A program made the position numbers and the translations under genes. Positions 47,272-56,392 of a stretch of 64,000 bases of DNA are shown one piece after another. The notes under the pieces are model-generated. The model was not told the origin of the DNA. It did no database searches and worked only from the letters and a program-made list of their open reading frames with translations. Within the stretch, counting starts at the first letter, position 1, and each line of letters starts with the position of its first letter. Source of the stretch: Marivirga lumbricoides. Its GTDB lineage: Bacteria > Bacteroidota > Bacteroidia > Cytophagales > Cyclobacteriaceae. The stretch is from positions 1 to 64,000 of the forward strand of contig NZ_BMEC01000008.1 of NCBI RefSeq assembly GCF_014636295.1, in the 5' to 3' direction.

Positions 47272-50200
47272 TTATTTCTTCACAAATTTCTTCTGTAGCT
47301 GTCCTTCTCTGCTATTCAGCTGGAGCATGTAGATACCAGCATTTAATCCTGCAAGGTTTACCTCAAAACCTGAGTTACCGCCAATGTATTTGCCTTTTTT
47401 CACTATGCTTCCTAAAGCATTTACCACCTGCCATTCTATGGCTGACTGAATGTTTTCCTGCCTCTGCACTTGCAGAAAATCAGCAGCCGGGTTAGGATAA
47501 ACCACCCAGTTACCAGCTAACGTTTTACGGTTGCTCAGTACTTCCACTGCTACAAGCTCAGTATTAATAGACATTTCCGCTGCCTGAAATACGTTATTAA
47601 ATGGTAAACCCTTAGGCCCTTTCTCCGGACTGTCCCTTGCAAGCTCTATCCATGCTACTAAACCAAAACGGCCGGACTCTGCATCTACAGGAATCTGCCA
47701 CTCTTCTTCCAATATTAAAGAGTCACTTGAACCTGCTTTCCATGTTTTTTCTTCAAAAGCTCCAGGATGCTGGCCCAGGTATTTAACAAACACATTTCTT
47801 AAAGTATCCTGCGTGTACTCCGTTACTTCTTTCTCTACTACTGCTACTTTTAAAGACATTAGTTGAGGTTGTTGAGCAGTATCAATTAATGGAACAATAT
47901 TTTCATTCCTGATAGCAATTGCCTTCACTTTTAAGGGTTCCCCTTCCTGATAAGTATAATCTAACGAAAGATCAAAAGCCGGTGCAAGCAAAGTTTCCTG
48001 TGTATATTGCCTTTCTCCCCACCCCACAGTGAAAGGATCAAAACTCTGGAAGCGACCGTTCACTACAGTATAGCCCGGACCATCTAAACCATATACAAAG
48101 GCTCTTGTAGCTCCATCATTACTGGTATTTTCTGCAAAGTGATAACCAAAGTAGAGTGGATCTCCTGCCGGACGTCCGGTATGGTATTCAATATAAACTA
48201 CATCTTCTCTGGCCTTGGAAAAATCAGATACATTTTCTCTTAACCCGTCCTGACTATTAATATGAGTAAAGTTTTCTACCAGTGATATTCTCTCTTTTTC
48301 TGAAATGATGAAATTGGTAAATGCAAAACCTTTTCTACCTGATTCCCGGTTAACACCTAAGTTAAGGCTGGCAAAAGCTATCCTAAACTGTACAAGGTTG
48401 TTACCTGCTACCGCTCTTACACCTGCCAGGTCATAAGCTACAGTTTGCCAGCTATCAGACGTATTAGAACCCACGTTATTATTCTTTGAAATACCGGACC
48501 AGCCAGTAATGCTACCGCCAGGACCTGATGATATACTTCCATTATTATACCAGGCAAGACCTCCATTTGCTCTTCCTACAGGAATCCAGATATCTGAACC
48601 CTCAGTATTGTCACAATCTTTGATCATGTATTGCAACACAGCTCCTTCCAATTCCGGAGTATCAAAAAGAATATCCATTTGAAGCTTAGGAGAGTTCCAG
48701 TTGCTCAAGTTAAAGTAAGGACTTTGCACCCAGCTATATTCATTGTCATTATAGCTTCCGGTCTGTTCATTAAAAGCATGCCAACCTGTTAAACCTTCTA
48801 ATTCTCTAATTCCCCAGCTACTATTGCGTGCCTGAGGTGATGCATTATTGTTATCGGTAGTAGAAATCCAACCATTGCTGCCTGAAGTAAAATCCTCCGC
48901 ATAAGAAAATTTCCCATTATCAATCGCATAATCTGCCTCATCAAATACAGTTACTTTTTTGGTAATAGTATCTGTACACCCTATGGACGTTTGCACCACC
49001 ATATCCACATCATAAACACCGGGAGCAGGGAAGGTGTGTTCTATGGTAGAATTAGAACTTACAAACGCATCATCATTGAATGACCAGTAATAACTTTGAA
49101 TACTATCATTTTCTCTAACATTTCCATTATCTGTAGCATCAGGGGTTAAAACTACATTACTTCCACAATTAGTTAAGAAATTAAAATCTGCCCCCGGTAA
49201 GCTACTTATTTGTAGAGCGAACCTTGTTAACGGTCCGGAACAGCCACCCTCAATACTTCTTTTTTCAACAGTATATTCTACAAGCCCTACTTCGGTATTA
49301 TCCAAGTCAGGAAGAAATGAATTACCAACACTAAGTTGAAAACCTCTCTCATCTCTCCAGATAAATTGAACAGTACTATCCCTTTGATTATTAAAAGATA
49401 TACTATCGATGGCTTCACCTAAACAAGTAGCTCGAAGAACCGTAACAGAATCCACAGTTCCAGTTGGAAGTACCTTTGGAAGATTAGAAGCAAGTTGTAC
49501 TTCTTCAGGCAGATCAATTACTCTAAAATTAAATGTTTCAATGTTAGCGCAATTAGTTTGATCACCTCCATAATCGAAAATAAGTGTGTAACCATTTTCA
49601 TTTACAGGTACAATGGAGTCTCCTGGCGTGAAACTGAAACTTGAAATCTCTTCTTCCCTTCCTGTATCGTTGTTTCGTAAGAAAAACCTCTTATTTTCAA
49701 ATGTATTCCCACCTGGTAAACCCAACAACCTAACAGGTGCACTACCAGCACAGTAAACTGACTTTAAAGGGGTTCTATTTACATCTACAAATTCTAAATC
49801 AGGTACTGGTAAAAATTGCACGGGATATACCTTTTTAATTGTATCAGTTATATTTTCAATCCCTACGGCAATAGTTTCACAAACTGTACGTGTTTTAAGT
49901 ACTCTCTCGATTCTGCAAACAGTTTTATCATGACAAACTTCTTCTATTTGACATCTTCTTACATTCGAGCAAACTTCTTGTTGACGACAAGGTACAATTC
50001 TTAATAAGGAGTTACAAAAAGGATCATTGTAACAAGGATCTATAGGACATGGCCCATTTAAACACGGTTCAGGATCATCGCAAATAGTTTCAATCCGACA
50101 TTCACGTACAAATCGACATACTTGCTCGTCAGCACAAACTTCCTGTGTTTCACAAATTTCCACATCTTCATAATAAGTTTCTACCCTACAATCTTGCTCA

Positions 50201-52068
50201 TAGATTGTTTTATTTACGGTACTAGTATACTCTATCACAATTTCTGCTGTACCCAGTTGCCCCGTCAAATCTGCTTTTGCATCTATAGTGCTAAATGAAT
50301 AGCCAGTTGAGTCATTACCTAAATAAGGATTATAATTGGCGGAAAGGTTTCCTGATATACCCTCTCCAGTGATAGAAAAATTCTCAATAATTGTTGAATC
50401 TGTGAGGTTATCAGGACTGAATATAATTTTATATTCAGCTTCATCACTTGCACAAAATGATGGTTCAATTCCAAGATCTTGTCGTATTCTAGGGATTGGT
50501 GATATAAAAAATGTTCTTGGTGGAGCATCATCTTCATAACAACCAGCAGGTTTTGAAATAGCTGTATAACCAATAGATATGGTAACAGTTTCGGAAGAAT
50601 CTGCTAGAAGACCAGTATTTAAAACATATTCATTTCCAGTGCTACCGCCATAATTATCAGTGACATAAATATTAGTTGTATCTCCTGCAATAATTCTATA
50701 AACAGTTAATATACCTCCAGTAGGATTTATACTTAATGAAATTCCTTCATCCACTGGAGAAACTGTATTATTATTGCCAATTGTCAAGTTATTAAATGAA
50801 AAAACTGGCGTACTAATAGGTTCTAATCCTATAGAAAGATTTTCGGAGAAAGCGATACATTCTCCAGCTCTACTCATTTCAGCTCTAAGGGTAACAGCAG
50901 GAAATGCCGTACCATCTGCTACATTCAAAAATGCTCTTATATCCGATTGATTTAGTACAATATCTTTACCATCAATCATAGCATTGGCTGTATTCACTTC
51001 TGTGTTATTAATAAAATATTTAATAACATCAGTACTATTTAAAGCAGTTTCATCACTATTTAAAGTACCTATTCTGAGAGATTTTTCAGGACAAAAGCGT
51101 AAAGTGTTTGAGGTGTTAACTACCTCCCCTCCGGCAGAGAACCGCAAGGTCTGACCAGCTGTAGCTCTTAGAGTGGCTACCTGATCATTCTCATCAAAAC
51201 CTGGAGCTTCAGCGTCATTTAATCCAGCATCCAATGTTGCCAATCTTCTTATATAACGAGATACATTTAGCGGTGCATTCCGAGCAGCTACTACTTTAAG
51301 CCCTATTAAATAGATGGTATCTATATTCGCTGTTCTTGCATTGCATAATGGAGGGTTAGCTCCATTCCCCGGTGTACAAAGTTTATAATCAATTTGGATT
51401 CTTCGTTTATTATTTCCTGTAGGAAAGCTTACAGATGCTCCTGTTTCAATATCTGTACTTTCCGATAATTTTACTGATCCTACATTAGCTACAAAAGAAA
51501 ACCTTTCAGGTAGTTCTAAAGTAATACTTTGAGTGTTACCTGACGCTGTAGTGTTAATAAAATTATCTGCGATATTTTCAAAAATCTTTATAGTATCTAA
51601 AACAGTCCCTTCAGTATCTCCAATACAAATATTAGAAGTTAAAGCGTTGTTAACTGATACCGCTGAGCCTGTGGTGAAAGTGTAGTTTGTAATACCTAAT
51701 GTATCACCAACGCCTGGATTTGCTTTCTCTAAGGAATCTAATTGGATGTAGTACGCCTGATTAAAATTGAGTATATTATCTGGCGTAATTGTTATCTTCT
51801 TCTTGTCAGCACTTAAAGATGCGGTATAATCAGTTATAGTAGCACCATTTACATCACCTAATTTAAACGTTATGATAGATTTTAGATTTGCGGCAACTGT
51901 TAAATCAACCCCGTCCAAGCCGTCAATTCGAACATTACTACTTTCAATTAATATATCTTTTCTTACCGAAGCATTAGTGCTCTCAGAAGTCAAAGAAAGG
52001 ATAGGCTGTTGAGCCAATAAATTCTTTGACATGAATAGCAATATTATTATTCTGAGAACTTTTCTCAT
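47272..52068 (-). CDS. Giant type IX-secreted surface protein with PKD domain and Cys-rich insert
   Basis: 1598 aa. Signal peptide (to LLAQQ), many beta-rich, Ig-like segments, a Cys-rich insert at about 625-730 with 16 cysteines mostly spaced C-x5-C, a PKD domain at about 985-1060 (SYYWSFNDD..., FPAPGVYDVDMVV), a lectin/jelly-roll-like region near 1080-1240 and a C-terminal type IX sorting domain (VVYPNPAADFLQV ... GIYMLQL ... KKFVKK, about 1520-1598). It should be exported by Sec, then by the type IX system, and attached to the cell surface or released, perhaps as an adhesin. It follows the FISUMP lipoprotein gene by 12 bp, so the two are probably co-transcribed. Confidence 0.88.
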   Translation of the reverse strand: MRKVLRIIILLFMSKNLLAQQPILSLTSESTNASVRKDILIESSNVRIDGLDGVDLTVAANLKSIITFKLGDVNGATITDYTASLSADKKKITITPDNILNFNQAYYIQLDSLEKANPGVGDTLGITNYTFTTGSAVSVNNALTSNICIGDTEGTVLDTIKIFENIADNFINTTASGNTQSITLELPERFSFVANVGSVKLSESTDIETGASVSFPTGNNKRRIQIDYKLCTPGNGANPPLCNARTANIDTIYLIGLKVVAARNAPLNVSRYIRRLATLDAGLNDAEAPGFDENDQVATLRATAGQTLRFSAGGEVVNTSNTLRFCPEKSLRIGTLNSDETALNSTDVIKYFINNTEVNTANAMIDGKDIVLNQSDIRAFLNVADGTAFPAVTLRAEMSRAGECIAFSENLSIGLEPISTPVFSFNNLTIGNNNTVSPVDEGISLSINPTGGILTVYRIIAGDTTNIYVTDNYGGSTGNEYVLNTGLLADSSETVTISIGYTAISKPAGCYEDDAPPRTFFISPIPRIRQDLGIEPSFCASDEAEYKIIFSPDNLTDSTIIENFSITGEGISGNLSANYNPYLGNDSTGYSFSTIDAKADLTGQLGTAEIVIEYTSTVNKTIYEQDCRVETYYEDVEICETQEVCADEQVCRFVRECRIETICDDPEPCLNGPCPIDPCYNDPFCNSLLRIVPCRQQEVCSNVRRCQIEEVCHDKTVCRIERVLKTRTVCETIAVGIENITDTIKKVYPVQFLPVPDLEFVDVNRTPLKSVYCAGSAPVRLLGLPGGNTFENKRFFLRNNDTGREEEISSFSFTPGDSIVPVNENGYTLIFDYGGDQTNCANIETFNFRVIDLPEEVQLASNLPKVLPTGTVDSVTVLRATCLGEAIDSISFNNQRDSTVQFIWRDERGFQLSVGNSFLPDLDNTEVGLVEYTVEKRSIEGGCSGPLTRFALQISSLPGADFNFLTNCGSNVVLTPDATDNGNVRENDSIQSYYWSFNDDAFVSSNSTIEHTFPAPGVYDVDMVVQTSIGCTDTITKKVTVFDEADYAIDNGKFSYAEDFTSGSNGWISTTDNNNASPQARNSSWGIRELEGLTGWHAFNEQTGSYNDNEYSWVQSPYFNLSNWNSPKLQMDILFDTPELEGAVLQYMIKDCDNTEGSDIWIPVGRANGGLAWYNNGSISSGPGGSITGWSGISKNNNVGSNTSDSWQTVAYDLAGVRAVAGNNLVQFRIAFASLNLGVNRESGRKGFAFTNFIISEKERISLVENFTHINSQDGLRENVSDFSKAREDVVYIEYHTGRPAGDPLYFGYHFAENTSNDGATRAFVYGLDGPGYTVVNGRFQSFDPFTVGWGERQYTQETLLAPAFDLSLDYTYQEGEPLKVKAIAIRNENIVPLIDTAQQPQLMSLKVAVVEKEVTEYTQDTLRNVFVKYLGQHPGAFEEKTWKAGSSDSLILEEEWQIPVDAESGRFGLVAWIELARDSPEKGPKGLPFNNVFQAAEMSINTELVAVEVLSNRKTLAGNWVVYPNPAADFLQVQRQENIQSAIEWQVVNALGSIVKKGKYIGGNSGFEVNLAGLNAGIYMLQLNSREGQLQKKFVKK

Positions 52069-52080
52069 ATTCTAATCAAT

Positions 52081-53148
52081 TTAATCTTTTATAAATCGCA
52101 CAGACATGCCATTGATCTTATCTGCCCCACTTATATCGAACCTATCGTTGTTAGGTATTATTCCGACATAGATACCGTCTTCTGGAAAATCAACGGAAAT
52201 AGATGAACTCCAAAGGAAACCTGCAACATCAATATCATAAAATTCACCATCTAATAAACCACCCAAATCAAAATCAAAATCACTAACACCACCTACTCTA
52301 AGGGCTTTTGAGGCATTGACTTCATTACCATATATATCAAAAAAGGCCTGAAAATCAGCTTCACTTGGCAAAGACCAACCCTCAGGTGCTATTTCCTGGG
52401 CCACATGCCAAGTATACAATCTGCCATACTCAGCCGCATAGGTTGCAGAATCATCGTTATAGTACCAGCTGCTGGTGCTGTCGGCTGTGTTGGTGTTATA
52501 ATTAAAATGCTCAGCAAACCAGATTTGGTCTCCTATCTTTACTAGCTCATAAGTTTGGCCATCACGCTCGTCTGTAAAACTCGCAATATCTTCTGCCTCA
52601 ACAGTAGCCTCTGCTGTACAGTCATTGGCATCAGTAATGGTTATCGTAGTTTCTTCTGCTACCGCTAATTCAACAGTAAAACTTCTTTCATTTATATCAT
52701 CTGCCGTTATTTCTTCATTTCCATTGCTGTAAGAATAGCTGAAAGGTGGAGTACCATCATTAATAGCAATAGTTAAATCATACGCTGATGCTGTTGCTGA
52801 AACACTGAAGTTGGCGCATGGGTCAACTACCTGTACAGTTGTCTTTTTTTCACATTCATTGGCATCTGTAACAGTGACTTCGTATGAGCCGAACTCCTCG
52901 ACAGTAAAAGTGCCACTGCTTTGTGCTGTTCCTTCATCTAATCTAAACTTATAGGGTGCTTCACCACCTGTAGCTACTGCTGTGATAGTAGTTCCTTTTG
53001 CCGTAGCTGTTAATGCTAGCGTGCTGCAGTCGATCGGTTCAGGATCTGGCTCATCATCTCCTCCGCAGGCACTCATCAAAGCTACTGCTACAAAAAGGAT
53101 GAAGGTAAATAAAGGATTGAAGGATTTGAAGTGTGTAAATTTGTTCAT
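52081..53148 (-). CDS. Lipoprotein with SprB-like repeats and a FISUMP domain
   Basis: 355 aa from the ATG at 53148; the longer frame upstream crosses a CCCTCTCC hairpin repeat. Lipobox LMSAC, then two SprB-type repeats (GGEAPYKFRLDEG...YEVTVTDANECE and DGTPPFSYSYSNG...ITDANDCTAE), and a C-terminal FISUMP (Fibrobacter major paralogous) domain at about 190-355 (DGQTYELVKIGDQIWFAEHF, YGRLYTWHVA, GWSLPSEADF). Probably surface-exposed and acting with the giant type IX protein encoded just downstream. Confidence 0.82.
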   Translation of the reverse strand: MNKFTHFKSFNPLFTFILFVAVALMSACGGDDEPDPEPIDCSTLALTATAKGTTITAVATGGEAPYKFRLDEGTAQSSGTFTVEEFGSYEVTVTDANECEKKTTVQVVDPCANFSVSATASAYDLTIAINDGTPPFSYSYSNGNEEITADDINERSFTVELAVAEETTITITDANDCTAEATVEAEDIASFTDERDGQTYELVKIGDQIWFAEHFNYNTNTADSTSSWYYNDDSATYAAEYGRLYTWHVAQEIAPEGWSLPSEADFQAFFDIYGNEVNASKALRVGGVSDFDFDLGGLLDGEFYDIDVAGFLWSSSISVDFPEDGIYVGIIPNNDRFDISGADKINGMSVRFIKD

Positions 53149-53779
53149 GTGTTTAAAAGGGTTAAAAGCCTCTCCCTCAATCCCTCTCCAAAGGAGAGGG
53201 AAGTGCAAGGAAGAAGCAGTGTGTTGTTTGAATGATTTTTTGTACTGTTTTTTTCTTTTTAAAATTATTTTAAAGCCTCATCTTCGATCACTTTCAGCCT
53301 TTCGGCCGATGAAACTCAGGAATTGGCTTTCTACCAAGTCTTTATTATTCTAATCTTTTTTTAACGGAACAAAATTCGCTGACCAGGATTGGGTAAGGTT
53401 TTGGTTATCGATTTTGATTCGCTTATTTAATTAAATCTTTTTGTTACAAAAAATTAAAGCTTATCTCTTAAGCTACTATTCATTTAAGTGATTTAACACT
53501 ATAATCGATAAAAATAAAATAATTGTAGTTAAAAGACTATTATTTGCCTTTAAAAAAGATGTCAAAAACATGAAACCCATGAAATACAAAAGTAAGAAAT
53601 CGCTTTTTCTTGTTATTTTCTTATTTGATTTATGAATTATAAGAGATTTATCATTATACTAAAGGTGAAACACAGGTTTTATAGCATGTAAGTTTTTAAA
53701 TTAAATTAAAGCTTAATTTCAGAGAACGTTGAGGCTTAAATCGAGACATACGAAGTGCAAGGCTTCCCTCATAACAAAT
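53149..53779. other. Intergenic region
   Basis: About 630 bp. A perfect hairpin CCCTCTCC-AAA-GGAGAGGG lies at about 53181-53200, of the same type as those near 42650 and 47130. The remainder is AT-rich and shows no gene to me. Confidence 0.5.
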
Positions 53780-54105
53780 TTATATGATCTTCTTAAGTAA
53801 TAGACTCAATATAAACCAACTGCTTCCTTCATTTACAGTAATCCATTCTCTTTTTGGATTATAGGAGATTCTGCTTGCTCGTAATTCTGTGTACCAAGCC
53901 TGGATACTTTGCAATTTCTCCAAAATATCGCTTGACCCTGTCGATTTCAATATTCTGCTGATGTGCTTATCTGTTAATGCAGAAACAGGTTCGTGATTAA
54001 GCCAAAGATTTCCTCTGCGCCAGCAATTGTTGATTTTTCCTTACCTTTTTGTTCACAAGCCATCATTAAAGTTGCTGTCAGTAATAATATTGTTATTATT
54101 TTCAT
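53780..54105 (-). pseudogene. Frameshifted lipoprotein remnant
   Basis: An ATG at 54105 begins a lipoprotein signal (MKIITILLLTATLMMACEQK) but the frame stops at 53974 after 43 residues. A second frame, open from about 54040 to a TAA at 53780 and lacking any start, reads as a normal protein C-terminus (...LQSIQAWYTELRASRISYNP..., ...EGSSWFILSLLLKKII). Joining the two by one frameshift gives a lipoprotein of roughly 105 residues. It follows another lipoprotein gene in the same orientation, so it may be a decayed immunity-type gene. No family recognised. Confidence 0.5.
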
Positions 54106-54240
54106 ATATGCATAAATATTTGTGGCTCGAAGAAATAATGATTTTGTGAAGGAGAGGACAAATGCTCTATTGATTGTTTTTAGAAAACGATTGAAGAAAA
54201 CAAGGTAGACATTTGTACGAAAATCTACGTCCTCCAAAGG

Positions 54241-54933
54241 CTACTGAACAAGCAGTAAAGTATCCTTCTCAACTAAAAATTTCTCAACAAACTTGCCATT
54301 TACAAAACTGGAAGTATCTCCAACAAAATGCTTATTTACGAAATGTTTAACAATGATTTTATCTTTATTCAACGAAGCAGTAGCCTGATAACTTAATATA
54401 TCTACAAAAGCTGGTATGCCTAGAGTAAATTTCTCTTGTTCTTGATCGAGCAAAAATGCATAGGTACATACCATTGGATCATCAAAATCTTCAATAACTA
54501 TGAAAATGTTGCCACTCAAACAAAATATACCACGTGATAAATATCCTTGCCCCTCATATTTAACCTTGTAATTATGTTCTTCTTCACTAAATTCACATGA
54601 AACTCCTTTTCTGAAACCTTTCATTGAAATTTGAGGCCTATAAAAAGAGAAAAAAGTGGTGTCGAGTTCTTTATAGGCTTTTCTTGAAAGTTCTTTTAAG
54701 TCAGTAAGCACATGTTGATCTTGCAAAAATGTCTTGAGCGTATCATTTTGTATTCCTTCTATAAGATTTACTATATTCTTTTCAATCCTATTTTGTTTAT
54801 CAATTTTCTTATTTTCTGCATTTACATTTTTATCAGTAATGCTATTTTCTTCTCTTTCTTCCTTTTTGGAACATGAAATGGTAATGACCATTAGTAGAAT
54901 AAGAACTCCTAATACTCTTTGTATTTTTTTCAT
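54241..54933 (-). CDS. Lipoprotein, candidate immunity protein for the orphan module
   Basis: 230 aa. Lipobox VITISC (Cys21) followed by a Lys/Glu/Asn linker (SKKEEREEN...KKIDKQN) and a globular mixed alpha/beta domain I do not recognise. Its ATG is 2 bp after the stop of the orphan C39-like module gene, so translation is probably coupled. The position repeats the order toxin-type gene then lipoprotein seen twice nearby; immunity role is inference. Confidence 0.65.
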   Translation of the reverse strand: MKKIQRVLGVLILLMVITISCSKKEEREENSITDKNVNAENKKIDKQNRIEKNIVNLIEGIQNDTLKTFLQDQHVLTDLKELSRKAYKELDTTFFSFYRPQISMKGFRKGVSCEFSEEEHNYKVKYEGQGYLSRGIFCLSGNIFIVIEDFDDPMVCTYAFLLDQEQEKFTLGIPAFVDILSYQATASLNKDKIIVKHFVNKHFVGDTSSFVNGKFVEKFLVEKDTLLLVQ

Positions 54934-54935
54934 TT

Positions 54936-55310
54936 TTAATTATTTCTTCTCACTTGAGATACGTTTTGTATAGTACCTTTTTCAGTTTTCAAGCTATGAT
55001 CCTTACCCAGTAAAAGAAGTAAATCTTTATTTATGCCATCTGCTTTTGATACACGCCCAGGATCATAGAACCTATAATAAACTTTATCATCTTTAATGAC
55101 CTTTCCAACAATTACAATATAATGCTCTGTTGTATTATCTGCATTATATTTTAAATTATTACCTTTATCAGTTCCTACAAAAATAGGTCTTCCGGCAATT
55201 AATTCCGAATCGATGTACTTTACCCCCAATTCAGTCTGCTCACCTAATGTTTTCAAATCTGAACTATAATACTGAGCCAATGTAGGGATACGTTCTGCTG
55301 TTGCATGCAT
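54936..55310 (-). CDS. Orphan C-terminal C39-like module
   Basis: 124 aa from the ATG at 55310, which has a textbook AAGGAGG 7 nt upstream; an earlier start at 55337 is in frame. The core GRPIFVGTD...TTEHYIVIVGKVIKDDKVYYRFYDPGR aligns with the C-terminal end of the 1169-residue effector upstream (GKPVVAGTN...TTDHFITIVGK...YYSYYDPGT), keeping the His and Asp. The half with the catalytic Cys is absent. It looks like a displaced toxin tip kept as an orphan cassette or a remnant of a second effector. Not recognisable as anything else. Confidence 0.65.
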   Translation of the reverse strand: MHATAERIPTLAQYYSSDLKTLGEQTELGVKYIDSELIAGRPIFVGTDKGNNLKYNADNTTEHYIVIVGKVIKDDKVYYRFYDPGRVSKADGINKDLLLLLGKDHSLKTEKGTIQNVSQVRRNN

Positions 55311-55378
55311 AATACTACCTCCTTTTTGTTGCACCATAGCTAGAGAGGTGTCATATACTAATAATTCTTATGGAGTAT

Positions 55379-56392
55379 TTATTGCATACATTCTCCTGGG
55401 GAAAAATATTTGTTGTACCCTTGTTCTATAGCTTCCTCTATTTGCTTTCTGTTTTCTGGGATATCATCAGCACAAAAAATTGAAATATTAGGAAGTTTGG
55501 CAATTTCAACTAGATTTTTAACATGACCATTTAACATAAGATCACAGTTTTCCAGCTGCTTTAGATTACTTATATCAGGGGAGATAGAGTCTAGTTCAGA
55601 TCTTCTAACCTCTAAGTATTCTAGATTTTTATTTTGAAAAATAAAATCTGGGATGGTATTCATTTCATTTACATTATCTATGTAAAGATATTTCAATTGC
55701 ATTATGTCTTTAAAAACAGATAGTTCTTCTTTGTCTAATGTTCCAATATCAAGTTTTTCCAAAGTTTTAAACGAAAAACCTTTGTCACTTTTTAAATTAG
55801 CATTAACCATTCCCATACTGACAAGTTCTGACAAATTAGAATTATTAAAAATAATATTGGAGCCACTAACATATAGCTCTTTAAGAATATTAGCTGAATT
55901 TACCTCTACAACACCCCCAAAAACCTGAAGATTTTTCAAAGTTTGACCATTCTTAATAATTACTCTGGAACTATCGCCACTGATCGAAAGATATAAATAT
56001 TCCAAGAACGGAAAGTCAAAAGAAATTTCATCTGTCCCAGCTAGTTCTAAATGATTAATATGTAATTTCCTTAGGTTTTCAAACTCATTAATTTTGTCAA
56101 TTAACTGTTCTTCAACTTCATTATTGCTATCCCCAAAGTTGAAATCTAATTCAACAATATAACCTAGGCTATCTTTTTCAAAATGTATATTTTTTTCACC
56201 AAATTTTATTTGAAATTCTTCTAAGAATTTTTGCTGCATTTCCATATCTGGAGAAGTGCCATTCTGATTGTCTATAGTCAAACTGTATTCATCTTTTGAT
56301 CGTTCTTGTGACTTTTCGTTACCACAAGAAGCTGTTATCAAAACACAGAATAAAATAATAACACTTTCAATAAATAGATTTATATTCTTCAT
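55379..56392 (-). CDS. Leucine-rich-repeat lipoprotein, candidate immunity protein 2
   Basis: 337 aa. Lipobox LITASC (Cys23) and a charged linker, then an irregular LRR series (LRKLHINHLEL, LEYLYLSISGD, LKELYVSGSNI, LEKLDIGTLDKEEL, LKYLYIDNVNEM, LEYLEVRRSELDSI, LENCDLMLNGH). Overlaps the 3' end of the muramidase/C39 effector gene by 26 bp. Same class of protein and same overlap as the LRR lipoprotein after the DUF4157 gene, although the two LRR proteins differ in length and repeat sequence. Confidence 0.8.
   Translation of the reverse strand: MKNINLFIESVIILFCVLITASCGNEKSQERSKDEYSLTIDNQNGTSPDMEMQQKFLEEFQIKFGEKNIHFEKDSLGYIVELDFNFGDSNNEVEEQLIDKINEFENLRKLHINHLELAGTDEISFDFPFLEYLYLSISGDSSRVIIKNGQTLKNLQVFGGVVEVNSANILKELYVSGSNIIFNNSNLSELVSMGMVNANLKSDKGFSFKTLEKLDIGTLDKEELSVFKDIMQLKYLYIDNVNEMNTIPDFIFQNKNLEYLEVRRSELDSISPDISNLKQLENCDLMLNGHVKNLVEIAKLPNISIFCADDIPENRKQIEEAIEQGYNKYFSPGECMQ

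Noticed and set aside
47272-53148. Giant type IX protein and FISUMP lipoprotein as part of the injection-system island
   Set aside because: They have signal peptides, no shared tag, and a sorting domain for a different secretion route; their location between the two effector pairs may be accidental.
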